Below, piece by piece: positions 1 through 7,461 of a DNA stretch of 64,000 nt; position 1 is the first letter of the stretch, and every line of letters begins with the position of its first letter. The stretch covers positions 372,001-436,000 of the forward strand of contig NZ_CP036403.1 in assembly GCF_004322775.1 (NCBI RefSeq), written 5' to 3'. Origin of the DNA: Ornithinimicrobium sufpigmenti. GTDB taxonomy: Bacteria; Actinomycetota; Actinomycetes; Actinomycetales; Dermatophilaceae. The notes beneath the pieces were generated by a model. That model searched no databases and was not told the DNA's origin. It saw nothing but the letters and a program-made list of their open reading frames with translations. A program made the position numbers and the translations under genes.

Positions 1-2
1 AG

Positions 3-2564
3 GCCGACCGGTGGCCGGAGATCTACGAGGCCTCCACCGGCACCGTCCAGACGGACGGGCGACGCCTGACCGACCCCGACCTGATCCATCCCGGCTGGCG
101 CCTGGGCCTGCCCGCGGCGGCCGGAGGCGAGGACCAGGAACGGCCGGCGCCGGCCACCGCTGGTGCGCGGACTGCCGCCGACGTCGGCACTGCCCTGGGC
201 GCCCAGCCAGACACCTCCGACGCAGCCGAGCCGGAGCAGCCGGTCGGGGCGAGCCCGACAGGTGGTGCGGCCGCCCGGTCGGGCATCACCCTAGGTGCCG
301 CCGCGGGCGCCACCTCAACCGTCGACAGCGCCCCGCAGGCCGGGTCCGACACCGGTGGAGTCGTCGGTCGTGGCGTCGGTGGGGACGCTGCTGGAGACGG
401 CAGAGACGCTGCCGGGGACGTCGAGGAGGACACCCCTCCGGCGTGGCTGCTGGAGGGCATCGTCGGGTCCGGGGCCCTGCTGGGAGGGGCGCTGTTCCTC
501 GCGCTGACTTTGCGCCGCCGTTCCCGGTTCCGGACCCGCCGCCCCGGGCGTGCCCTCGCCTTGCCCGACCCGGTCCTGGGGCCCGTGGAGAAGACGATCC
601 AGACCCGGGGCCGGTCGGCGGCTCACACCCTAAGGCAGCTGGACCAAGCCCTGCGCCGCCTCGGTGGGGCGTGCGCCGCGACCGGGGCCCCCGTCCCGGC
701 CGTGGCGGCCGTGCAGCTGGCCGGTGACGGCATGTGGCTGCACCTGTGGCAACCGGCTGACCTGAGCGCCCCGTGGGAGGACACCGGGGACGGCCAGCGC
801 TGGTTCCTGCCCGCGAGCACCGCGGTGGAACGGATCGGCCCGCTCGAGCAGGACGCTCCTGCACCGTTCCCGCTGCTGGTCTCCATCGGCGGCGGAGACG
901 ACGGGTCGGCGTGGCTGCTGAACCTGGAGGACCTGGAGGTGGCCCTGACCGGGGAGGCCGAGTACGTGGACGACCTGGCCCGCTACCTGGCTGCGGAGGT
1001 CGCGGTGAACCCGTGGTCGGCCGGGGTGAGGCTCGACTGCGTCGGTATCGCCTTCGAGGTCGCTCCGATGAACCCGGCCCGGGTGCGCGTCGCGGACGCC
1101 GGCGCCGTCGAGGACCTGGTCGCCGAGGTTGTCGGCGTCATCGACCGGGTAGGGGAGGGAGACGTGCCCACCGCCCGGGTGCGCCAGGACGGTGAGGACA
1201 CCTGGCCGGCCCGGCTGGTCCTGCTCAGCACTGACGGTGCGGCGCCTGCGGCCACCGACCAGCTGCGCCAGCTGCTGGCCCAGCACGCCGGGAGCACGGG
1301 CGCCTCGGTGGTCGTCCGCAGCGGCACCCCTACCGACACCGCGATGCACATCGAAGCCACCGCCGACGGGCGGGTCCGCATCCCCGCCACCGGGCTGGAC
1401 CTGGTCGGCGTGGGCCTGACCGCCGACGAGGCGGCGGGATGTGCGGCGCTGCTGGCCCAGTCGCACGCCGAGCCCGACGTGCCGATGCCGGCAGCCACAC
1501 CCGACAGTGATGAGTCCGAGGACGACTGGAGGGGCTGGACCGACCAGGCCGGTGCTATCCGCCCTGAGCACAGCGCCGGGCGGGACGCGGCTGTCGACCA
1601 CCAGGACCTGGCGACGCTCCTGCCCGAGGGTGACGAGGTCTACGAGCAGGAGGCGGCCACCACGGCGCAGGACCTCTCGGTGCTGGCCCCGCGGGTAGAA
1701 CCGGACGTCGCCCGCCAGGTGCTGCAGGCCGATCCGGCCCTGGATGCCGACCTGGCCGCGTGGTGGGACCCGGCTGTCCGCGTGCCCCGGCTCACCCTCC
1801 TAGGCCCGGTCCAGGCCAAGGCGTGGGGCAAACCGTTGGCCGAGCGCAAGGGGTACATGACCGAGCTGCTGGCCTACCTGGCGGTGCACCCCCGCGGGGT
1901 CACCACCGCGCAGACGGCGGAGGCGTTCGGGATCACCGAGGCCAGGACCCGCGACTACATCGGCCGCTGCCGTGACTGGCTCGGCACTGACCCGGTCACC
2001 GGAGAGCTGCACATTCCGCACGCCCAGGAGGCCCCCGCGACCCGCGCGCGCGGCGTGAACGTCTACCAGGTGCTCGGCCTGCTGTTCGACGTCGACCTCT
2101 TCCGCCGGCTCCGCACCCGGGCGGTCGCCCGCGGCGGCACCGAGGGCATCGGGGACCTCAAGGCTGCGCTGCGCCTGGTCCAGGGACGTCCCTTCGACCA
2201 GCTGCGCCGTGGAGGATGGGGCTGGCTGTTCGAGGGGGACCGGCTCGACCACCACATGACCTGTGCGGTGGTCGACGTCGCCCACATCGTCGCCACCCAC
2301 GACCTGCAGACCGGCGACTTGGCCGGGGCACGGGCAGCGGCGGAGATCGCCTTCCTCGCCGCCCCAGAGGAGGAGATCCCCACGCTCGACCTGGTCGCGG
2401 TCACCGCACGGGAGGGCAACACGGCCGAAGCGGTCCGCCTGCTGCAGACCGACGTCTGCAACCGCACCGACGACCCCGACCTCCCGCCGGGCGACCTGCC
2501 CGAACGCACCCAGCGGATCATCGATGGTCACGGCTGGCTGGAGGACAGGAAAGAAGCCGTCTAA
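3..2564 (+). CDS. LysM - membrane - BTAD regulator (5' end outside window)
   Basis: The reading frame is already open at the left edge, so the true start lies outside. The first visible residues (WPEIYEASTG ... LTDPDLIHPGWRL) are the end of a LysM peptidoglycan-binding domain. A Gly/Ala/Thr-rich linker follows, then one membrane helix at about bases 440-505 and an Arg-rich stop-transfer segment. The cytoplasmic part is long. It ends with a winged-helix-like segment (bases about 1770-2030) and a BTAD-type helical repeat domain (about 2060-2450), as found in SARP-type activators. The arrangement suggests a sensor of the cell wall that signals to transcription or assembly inside. LysM-BTAD proteins are common next to secretion and conjugation loci of actinobacteria. 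It is followed by a strong hairpin and then the sigma-like gene. The regulatory role is inferred. Confidence 0.75.
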   Translation, partial: ADRWPEIYEASTGTVQTDGRRLTDPDLIHPGWRLGLPAAAGGEDQERPAPATAGARTAADVGTALGAQPDTSDAAEPEQPVGASPTGGAAARSGITLGAAAGATSTVDSAPQAGSDTGGVVGRGVGGDAAGDGRDAAGDVEEDTPPAWLLEGIVGSGALLGGALFLALTLRRRSRFRTRRPGRALALPDPVLGPVEKTIQTRGRSAAHTLRQLDQALRRLGGACAATGAPVPAVAAVQLAGDGMWLHLWQPADLSAPWEDTGDGQRWFLPASTAVERIGPLEQDAPAPFPLLVSIGGGDDGSAWLLNLEDLEVALTGEAEYVDDLARYLAAEVAVNPWSAGVRLDCVGIAFEVAPMNPARVRVADAGAVEDLVAEVVGVIDRVGEGDVPTARVRQDGEDTWPARLVLLSTDGAAPAATDQLRQLLAQHAGSTGASVVVRSGTPTDTAMHIEATADGRVRIPATGLDLVGVGLTADEAAGCAALLAQSHAEPDVPMPAATPDSDESEDDWRGWTDQAGAIRPEHSAGRDAAVDHQDLATLLPEGDEVYEQEAATTAQDLSVLAPRVEPDVARQVLQADPALDADLAAWWDPAVRVPRLTLLGPVQAKAWGKPLAERKGYMTELLAYLAVHPRGVTTAQTAEAFGITEARTRDYIGRCRDWLGTDPVTGELHIPHAQEAPATRARGVNVYQVLGLLFDVDLFRRLRTRAVARGGTEGIGDLKAALRLVQGRPFDQLRRGGWGWLFEGDRLDHHMTCAVVDVAHIVATHDLQTGDLAGARAAAEIAFLAAPEEEIPTLDLVAVTAREGNTAEAVRLLQTDVCNRTDDPDLPPGDLPERTQRIIDGHGWLEDRKEAV

Positions 2565-2583
2565 CCCAGCGAACCTCACCGGC

Positions 2584-2634
2584 AGCAACCCCCACGCAAC
2601 TCTCCCCAGAGTCTCCCCCCGCGTGGGGGTTGCT
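2584..2634 (+). terminator. Hairpin terminator after LysM-BTAD gene
   Basis: A perfect 14-bp inverted repeat (2584-2597 AGCAACCCCCACGC with 2621-2634) starts 20 bases after the stop codon. The loop is 23 bases. There is no long T tract, so it may act as a GC-rich actinobacterial terminator or as an RNA-stabilising hairpin. Confidence 0.6.
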
Positions 2635-2713
2635 CTATGCCCAGGAGTGAGGACCCGTGGCGCGTCCGGGGTCGGGGTGCGGGCAGTTGGCAAGGGGTCC
2701 GCACGAACATCTC

Positions 2714-2760
2714 CAGAGACGTTCAGAGACGCCCGCTGACCGGCGGTTTCGTGGCGTCTC
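2714..2760. promoter_or_regulatory. Repeats upstream of sigma-like gene (candidate operator)
   Basis: CAGAGACG occurs twice, 11 bases apart (about 2714 and 2725), and the second copy opens an 8-bp inverted repeat GAGACGCC (2726-2733) with GGCGTCTC (2753-2760). The helical-turn spacing of the direct repeats suits an operator. The gap 2565-2861 shows no gene. The bipartite promoter motif found elsewhere in the element was not found here. Confidence 0.3.
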
Positions 2761-2861
2761 CCCCCGGGGGGGCCCGGCCAGATCGGGCCTAGCAGAGACG
2801 GAACCGGGAGCGTTGTTTGGCGACCTTTCTCGTCGTGATCGCACGACGAGAGGAGCTCGAG

Positions 2862-3674
2862 GTGAGCCTGGCGACGCAGCTTGGTCTGGAGCAGCCGCAC
2901 GGGGACCTGCTGGTCTCCGCGTGTGCCCGATGGCATGAGTGGCAGCGCACCCACCCGGTGCTGGGTGTTTGTGACGACCTCCTGGAGCTACCGGGGTGGG
3001 TCAAGCAGGCGACCCCGGATGAGACGAACGAGGTTCTGCTGGCGCTGGCCGAGCTGGGGGCGGCGGACGGTGGGGACGACCCGGCCGCGACGGCCGCGCT
3101 GTTGTGGTTGCTCCTTCCGGGCGCGGTGGGGATCGCCCGCGCCCTGATGCCGTTGAGCGAACGGATCGACGAGCTCGTCGCGGCGCAGCTGTGGATCTGC
3201 GCCCGCACCGTCAGCTGGGCCAAGGGGATCTGGGTCGCCGCGACGGTCCTGATGAACACGCGCCGGGAGGTGATGACCGACCTGGGGTTGTCGATGGACC
3301 CGCGGGCGGCCCGCGCCGAGCTCCCGTCGGCGGACCCCGAACTACTGATGGCACCTGGTGTTGGCGCGCGTCCGGTCGGTACCTGCGTACCGCAGGGTGC
3401 CGCGGCGGCCCACAGCGGCGTGCTGCACGAGCTCTTGGAGGACGCCACCGGCGCCGGCGTGGTGAACGAGGACGACTGCCACCTGCTGCTGCGCCTGGCC
3501 GAGTACGCCGACACCCCCCGCGGCGGCCGCGGCCGGGGCGGCCTGTTCGCCCGATCGAGTGCTGCCGACGTGGCCAGGGAATGGAGCGTGTCCCGAGCGA
3601 CCGTCACCCGCCGGGCCGAGCGGGCACTGCGGGCACTGCAGGACACCTACGCAAGAACAGTTCGCTCGGCGTGA
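2862..3674 (+). CDS. Divergent sigma-factor-like protein (candidate ICE sigma)
   Basis: The predicted product is 270 aa from GTG 2862, chosen because AGGAG lies 6 bases upstream; an in-frame TTG at 2817 would add 15 residues. The protein is alpha-helical. The middle has an LLPGAVGIARAL ... SERIDELVAAQLWI ... NTRREVM pattern that resembles the core-binding region 2 of sigma-70 proteins. The C-terminus (AAD VAREWSVSRATVTRRAERAL) is a helix-turn-helix like sigma region 4. The poorly conserved centre (GVGARPVGTCVPQG) sits between them. The stop codon TGA is the first three bases of a TGAGACCC promoter half-site, which leads into the type IV secretion genes. It could instead be an ordinary HTH activator. 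I propose it reads the eight-copy motif of this element; that link is inference from position and fold only. Confidence 0.5.
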   Translation: MSLATQLGLEQPHGDLLVSACARWHEWQRTHPVLGVCDDLLELPGWVKQATPDETNEVLLALAELGAADGGDDPAATAALLWLLLPGAVGIARALMPLSERIDELVAAQLWICARTVSWAKGIWVAATVLMNTRREVMTDLGLSMDPRAARAELPSADPELLMAPGVGARPVGTCVPQGAAAAHSGVLHELLEDATGAGVVNEDDCHLLLRLAEYADTPRGGRGRGGLFARSSAADVAREWSVSRATVTRRAERALRALQDTYARTVRSA

Positions 3675-3703
3675 GACCCAGAACCTCGCCACTGCGCTTT
3701 AGG
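3673..3703 (+). promoter_or_regulatory. Bipartite ICE promoter motif, copy 1
   Basis: GAGACCC (3673-3679), 15 bases, CGCTTTAGG (3695-3703). The T before it belongs to the TGA stop of the sigma-like gene. ATG 3711 is only 8 bases past the motif, so a transcript from it would be nearly leaderless. The AGGAGG at 3701-3706 overlaps the motif and would serve only read-through mRNA. Confidence 0.65.
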
Positions 3704-3710
3704 AGGCGTG

Positions 3711-3923
3711 ATGAAGCAACCGGAGCCTGGAGCCGACGTCGAGCAGCTGCTGCAGCTGTCGGCGTCTGGCCCCCAGGTGCTGGCCGAGCTGGACGACTGT
3801 GTCCGCCGTCTTCGACAGGTGCAGGAAGCCAAGACCGCTCTTGCCCAGCTGCCTACCGAGGACGTGCGACAGGCGATCGCACGTCGACACCAGCGCATGG
3901 CAGGACCAGGGGGCCAGGCGTGA
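3711..3923 (+). CDS. Small helical protein at head of transfer operon
   Basis: A 70-aa acidic-then-basic helical protein with heptad-like leucines (VEQLLQLS, VLAELDDCVRRLRQ), probably a short coiled coil. It is the first gene after promoter copy 1. GTG 3708 directly before ATG 3711 is an alternative start. Its GTGA stop/start overlap with the next gene indicates translational coupling to the ParA-like ATPase. I do not recognise the family. Its position suggests an accessory to secretion-apparatus assembly. Confidence 0.6.
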   Translation: MKQPEPGADVEQLLQLSASGPQVLAELDDCVRRLRQVQEAKTALAQLPTEDVRQAIARRHQRMAGPGGQA

Positions 3924-4786
3924 GCGTGGTCAGCGTGGCCGAGCTGCAGCGCGCCTGGCTGGCCGTTCAGGACGGCCGGTTCCGCCCCGGGGCCACCGAC
4001 CTGCCGCCGCGCCGCAGGCACGCACCCCAGGACGGAGCGGGCGAGGGATCGACCTGGGACCCCGGCGTGCCTGTGCTGCCCGTCCTGGGCTGCCACGGGT
4101 CGGCCGGGGCTACCACGGTCGCGGTCGCAGTCGCGACCGCGCTGGAGCTCCAGGTGCGGGTGGTCGAGGCTAGTCCGGCCGGATCGAGCGGCCTGACCGG
4201 GTTCGCCACCGCCGAGCTGGGGGAGACCGGGTCGGGCTGGGTCCGTGGCCACCGCGACCTGCTGGTCCTGGACCGGCTGCTGGACGGGTACGCCTCACCC
4301 GACCAGATCCCCGTCCCGGACCCCGACCCTGGTCTCGACCCGCGGGCCGCTCCGCAGCTGACTGTGCTCGACGCCGGATGGCCGATGGGCCCTCTGGTGC
4401 GGTCCGCCGGCTGGCTCCGCGCGAGCGTGCTGGACTCCGACCGGGTGGTGCTGGTCACCACCGCCACCGTCCCCGGTCTGCGACGGCTCGAGGGGGTCCT
4501 GCACGAGCTCGACCCGCATCCCGAAGCGGTGGTGGTGGCCGTCCAGGGCCCGAGACGTCGACGTTGGCCCCGCGAGGTGGTCTCTTGCATCGGCCCGCGG
4601 ACCAGGTCCCTGCTCGAGGAGGACCTGGTCGAGGTACCCCACGACCCGGGCCTGGCCGTCCGCGGCCTGGACACCTCACCCCTGCCCGGCGGCGTGCTGA
4701 GCGCTGCCACCACGATCGCCCAGCTCCTGCAGCTGGCTGGCAGTTCTATCCACCACCAGAAGGGAAGTACCCAGCATGTTCGCTAA
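3920..4786 (+). CDS. ParA/MinD-like ATPase-fold protein of transfer operon
   Basis: 288 aa from GTG 3920, which overlaps the previous stop by 4 bases. A deviant P-loop, LGCHGSAGATTVAVAVATAL (about residues 56-75), opens a MinD/ParA-type fold. The usual Walker lysines are missing (SAGATT in place of GVGKTT), so ATP hydrolysis may be lost or altered. Later strands carry LTVLDAGWP and VVLVTTATVPGLRRL, where ParA proteins place the Walker B and switch regions. In actinobacterial conjugative loci a ParA-like protein in this position may place the apparatus at the membrane; this is inference. Its end overlaps the pilin-like gene by 11 bases. Confidence 0.6.
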   Translation: MSVVSVAELQRAWLAVQDGRFRPGATDLPPRRRHAPQDGAGEGSTWDPGVPVLPVLGCHGSAGATTVAVAVATALELQVRVVEASPAGSSGLTGFATAELGETGSGWVRGHRDLLVLDRLLDGYASPDQIPVPDPDPGLDPRAAPQLTVLDAGWPMGPLVRSAGWLRASVLDSDRVVLVTTATVPGLRRLEGVLHELDPHPEAVVVAVQGPRRRRWPREVVSCIGPRTRSLLEEDLVEVPHDPGLAVRGLDTSPLPGGVLSAATTIAQLLQLAGSSIHHQKGSTQHVR

Positions 4787-5084
4787 CGTCTCCGACGCCG
4801 GCCTGCACGCCGCCACGTTCGTCGCCGCCGTCTGCCCCCAGGCGCCCCCTGGCGCGCAGGTCCACGTCGACAACATCCTCGGCTACGTCCTGTGGGGCGT
4901 GGGCATTCTGTTCTTCCTCGGCCTGGTCATCGGCGTGGGTGCCATCGCCGGCGGCCGGATGTTCGGCATGCCGCACGCCAGCACCGGCGGCATCATCGGG
5001 CTGGTCATCGTCTTCATCGCGGTGATCGCCTACCTGATCCTGCCGGGGATCCTGGACGCGATGATGGGCACCGGGTGCGTCTGA
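4776..5084 (+). CDS. Pilin-like small membrane protein (VirB2/TrbC-like)
   Basis: 102 aa. A hydrophilic N-terminus is followed by two membrane helices (about residues 36-58 and 68-95) separated by a short GGRMFGMPHAS loop. This is the VirB2/TrbC layout. A Shine-Dalgarno AGAAGGGA precedes ATG 4776. The gene lies inside the secretion operon, between the ParA-like and VirB8-like genes. Function is assigned by topology and position, not by sequence signature. Confidence 0.6.
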   Translation: MFANVSDAGLHAATFVAAVCPQAPPGAQVHVDNILGYVLWGVGILFFLGLVIGVGAIAGGRMFGMPHASTGGIIGLVIVFIAVIAYLILPGILDAMMGTGCV

Positions 5085-5085
5085 G

Positions 5086-5910
5086 ATGTCGACGACGACA
5101 CCGCAGGCGTGGGGACGGACCAAGCTGTGGGGCATCCTCGCCGCAGCCCTGGGTGCAGGGCTGGCGCTGCTGGCCGGCCTGGGTCTGTTCATCTGGCAGG
5201 TCCTGGCCGACGAGCCTCCCCAGAGGCCGGCCGCGCAGGAGGTGGCAGCCTCACCGGTCGGGCTGGACGAGGCCACCCTGGCCCAGGAGGGGCCTGCCCG
5301 CCGCGAGCAGATCGCGGGCGCGCCGATGTTGACCGTGGACGACCCCCGCGCCTACCGGCAGGGGCAGGTGGCCCCCACCGTCGCCGCACCCTTGGGCGTC
5401 CCCTCACCCTCGACGACCGGACCGGTGGGCGTTCCCACCGGGTACCCCCAGACCCCGGAGGGTGCGGTGGGCCAGCTGGCCGCGATCGACGTGGCCGTCA
5501 TCGGTGCCATGTCGGTGCCGGGCACGCACGAGATCTACCGGTCCTGGTCAACCGGTGATGCCGACCCGGCGAGGTGGGTGATGACCGGCAACGTCACCGA
5601 CTTCCTCACCGCCGCCGGCCAGAGCGGGCAGACCAAGGAGGTCGGCCTGGTCGTGACCGCGGTCCCGGCCGCCGGCCAGGTGAAGGGGACTGACGGGCAG
5701 GACTGGGTGGTGGCGTGCGTCCTGCTGGAGCTGCACGCACGCCTGGTGGAGGAGGCGCGCGTCGCCTACGGGCACTGCGAGGCCATGACCTGGACCGGCG
5801 ACCGTTGGGTGATCGACACGACCCGTCCGGTCGCACCGGCGCCCTCGACGTGGCCCGGGACCGAGCTGGCCGCCCAGGCCGGGTGGCGGCCCTGGGTCGA
5901 CAGCCACTGA
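5086..5910 (+). CDS. VirB8/TcpC-like conjugal transfer protein
   Basis: 274 aa with a short cytoplasmic N-terminus, one membrane helix (about residues 15-38, LWGILAAALGAGLALLAGLG) and a long extracytoplasmic domain. That part has the strand-rich layout expected of NTF2-like VirB8/TcpC domains of Gram-positive type IV secretion. It starts 1 base after the stop of the pilin-like gene. Likely role: scaffold of the membrane channel. Confidence 0.6.
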   Translation: MSTTTPQAWGRTKLWGILAAALGAGLALLAGLGLFIWQVLADEPPQRPAAQEVAASPVGLDEATLAQEGPARREQIAGAPMLTVDDPRAYRQGQVAPTVAAPLGVPSPSTTGPVGVPTGYPQTPEGAVGQLAAIDVAVIGAMSVPGTHEIYRSWSTGDADPARWVMTGNVTDFLTAAGQSGQTKEVGLVVTAVPAAGQVKGTDGQDWVVACVLLELHARLVEEARVAYGHCEAMTWTGDRWVIDTTRPVAPAPSTWPGTELAAQAGWRPWVDSH

Positions 5911-5933
5911 GAAGACCAGAGAGGGCCTGACTC

Positions 5934-7391
5934 ATGTTCGGTATCCCGAACCCGTTCGAGTACCTGGCCGGCAAAGCGGTCGGTGAGCTTGCCGCCGACG
6001 TGTGGACCTCCGTCATGCTGGGGATCTGGGCTGCCGGGCTGTGGTTCCTGCGCACCGTCCTGGGCTTCGTGGACGCCTTCCTGACCCCCGACGTCACCGC
6101 TGCCGGACCGGCCGGGCAGGTGTACCGGACCACGTTCTGGCTGGCCCTGGCGCTGGTCCTGATCCTGGCTATGGCCCAGCTGGGCCTGGCCGCGTGGCGC
6201 CGGGACGGCGCAGACCTCGCCCAGGCCGCGGTCGGGGTCGCGCAGTTCGTCGTCGTTTTCGCCGGCTGGATCGGGTACTGCGTGATGATCCTGGCCGCCG
6301 CCCAGGGTCTGACCCGGTCCTTGATGCAGGCCATGTTCGGGGTGGAGCTGTTCGCCCACTGGGAGCCCTCCGAGGTCTTCATCATCGCCACCGAGGACAT
6401 CACCGACACGGTGCTGGCCACCGTCCTGGGGTTCATGGGCCTGTTCCTGTGGCTGGCCGGGATCGGGTTCCTGCTGGTCATGCTGACCCGGGCCGGGGCC
6501 CTGCTGGTGCTGGTCGCCACCGGACCCATCGCCGCGGCAGGCCTGGCCAGCGGGTTCTCACGGTCATGGTTCTGGAAGTCGTTCCGGTGGTTCCACGCGG
6601 CCGCGTTCACCCCGGTGCTGGTCGCTCTGGTCCTCGGCCTGGGGATCTCGTTGACCACCGGCATTGTCGAAGGCGAGGCCGATGGGCTGGCCAGGACGAT
6701 CGGCACCGCGATCCCCGGGGTGTTCCTGATCTGCATTGCCGCGTTCTCCCCCCTCGCACTGTTCAAGCTCCTGGCCTTCGTCGACCCCGGCACCTCCTCC
6801 GGGGCCGCGATGCGTGCCGGGTACGAGGCTCAGGGCGGGTTGCGTGGGTTAGCCGGCCGGGCCGTGGGGACGTCCAATGCCGCCTCGAGCGTGGACAGTC
6901 ACGGCCGTTCGGCCAGCGAGGTCTCCGCCGAAGGAGAGGCCAACCAGCGGGCCGCCAAGGCCACGAGCAACGCGGCCTCCAAGGGCGGCTTCGCCATCGG
7001 CCCGGCAGCCGGCGCCGTCGGTACGGCGATCGGTCTCGGCGTCGAGGCGATGGTGTCCGCCGGCACCCGGGGCGCGGCCATCGGCGCGGACGTGTCCAAC
7101 CAGATGGGTGCCGGGCACAACACCTATGTCCCCGACTTCCAGCCGGCCAGGACGGGCGGTGGCCGCCGACGAGCCAGCCACCCCGAACAACGCGGCGAGG
7201 ACACCGGCGGTGGCAGCGGTGGCAGCGGTGAAGCCGGTGGGGGAGCAGTCCAGGCGCCACCCCCGGCGCAGACCAACCCGAGCACCGGCGCTGGTCCGCT
7301 CCCCCCGCCCAGCGGCGGCGGTGCGGCCGGTGCCGCCGGAGGCGCCGGCGGCACCGGAGCGGCCGGAGCGGCCGCAGGAGCAGCGAAGTGA
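5934..7391 (+). CDS. VirB6/TrbL-like polytopic channel protein
   Basis: 485 aa. About six to seven membrane helices occupy residues 20-285. The C-terminal 200 residues are Gly/Ala/Ser/Pro-rich, low complexity and probably cytoplasmic. This matches VirB6/TrbL inner-membrane channel subunits of Gram-positive conjugation systems. A GAGAGGG Shine-Dalgarno precedes ATG 5934. The stop TGA (7389-7391) directly abuts promoter copy 2. Confidence 0.7.
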   Translation: MFGIPNPFEYLAGKAVGELAADVWTSVMLGIWAAGLWFLRTVLGFVDAFLTPDVTAAGPAGQVYRTTFWLALALVLILAMAQLGLAAWRRDGADLAQAAVGVAQFVVVFAGWIGYCVMILAAAQGLTRSLMQAMFGVELFAHWEPSEVFIIATEDITDTVLATVLGFMGLFLWLAGIGFLLVMLTRAGALLVLVATGPIAAAGLASGFSRSWFWKSFRWFHAAAFTPVLVALVLGLGISLTTGIVEGEADGLARTIGTAIPGVFLICIAAFSPLALFKLLAFVDPGTSSGAAMRAGYEAQGGLRGLAGRAVGTSNAASSVDSHGRSASEVSAEGEANQRAAKATSNAASKGGFAIGPAAGAVGTAIGLGVEAMVSAGTRGAAIGADVSNQMGAGHNTYVPDFQPARTGGGRRRASHPEQRGEDTGGGSGGSGEAGGGAVQAPPPAQTNPSTGAGPLPPPSGGGAAGAAGGAGGTGAAGAAAGAAK

Positions 7392-7392
7392 T

Positions 7393-7423
7393 GAGTCCCT
7401 GGTGGCTGCAGCGCCGCTTTAGG
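7393..7423 (+). promoter_or_regulatory. Bipartite ICE promoter motif, copy 2
   Basis: GAGTCCC (7393-7399), 15 bases, CGCTTTAGG (7415-7423), preceded by T. It directly follows the stop of the VirB6-like gene. The next ATG (7462) is 39 bases past the motif with AGGAGG at 7449-7454. Confidence 0.65.
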
Positions 7424-7461
7424 AAGCGACCCACCCAAGCCGCCCGCAGGAGGACCCCACG

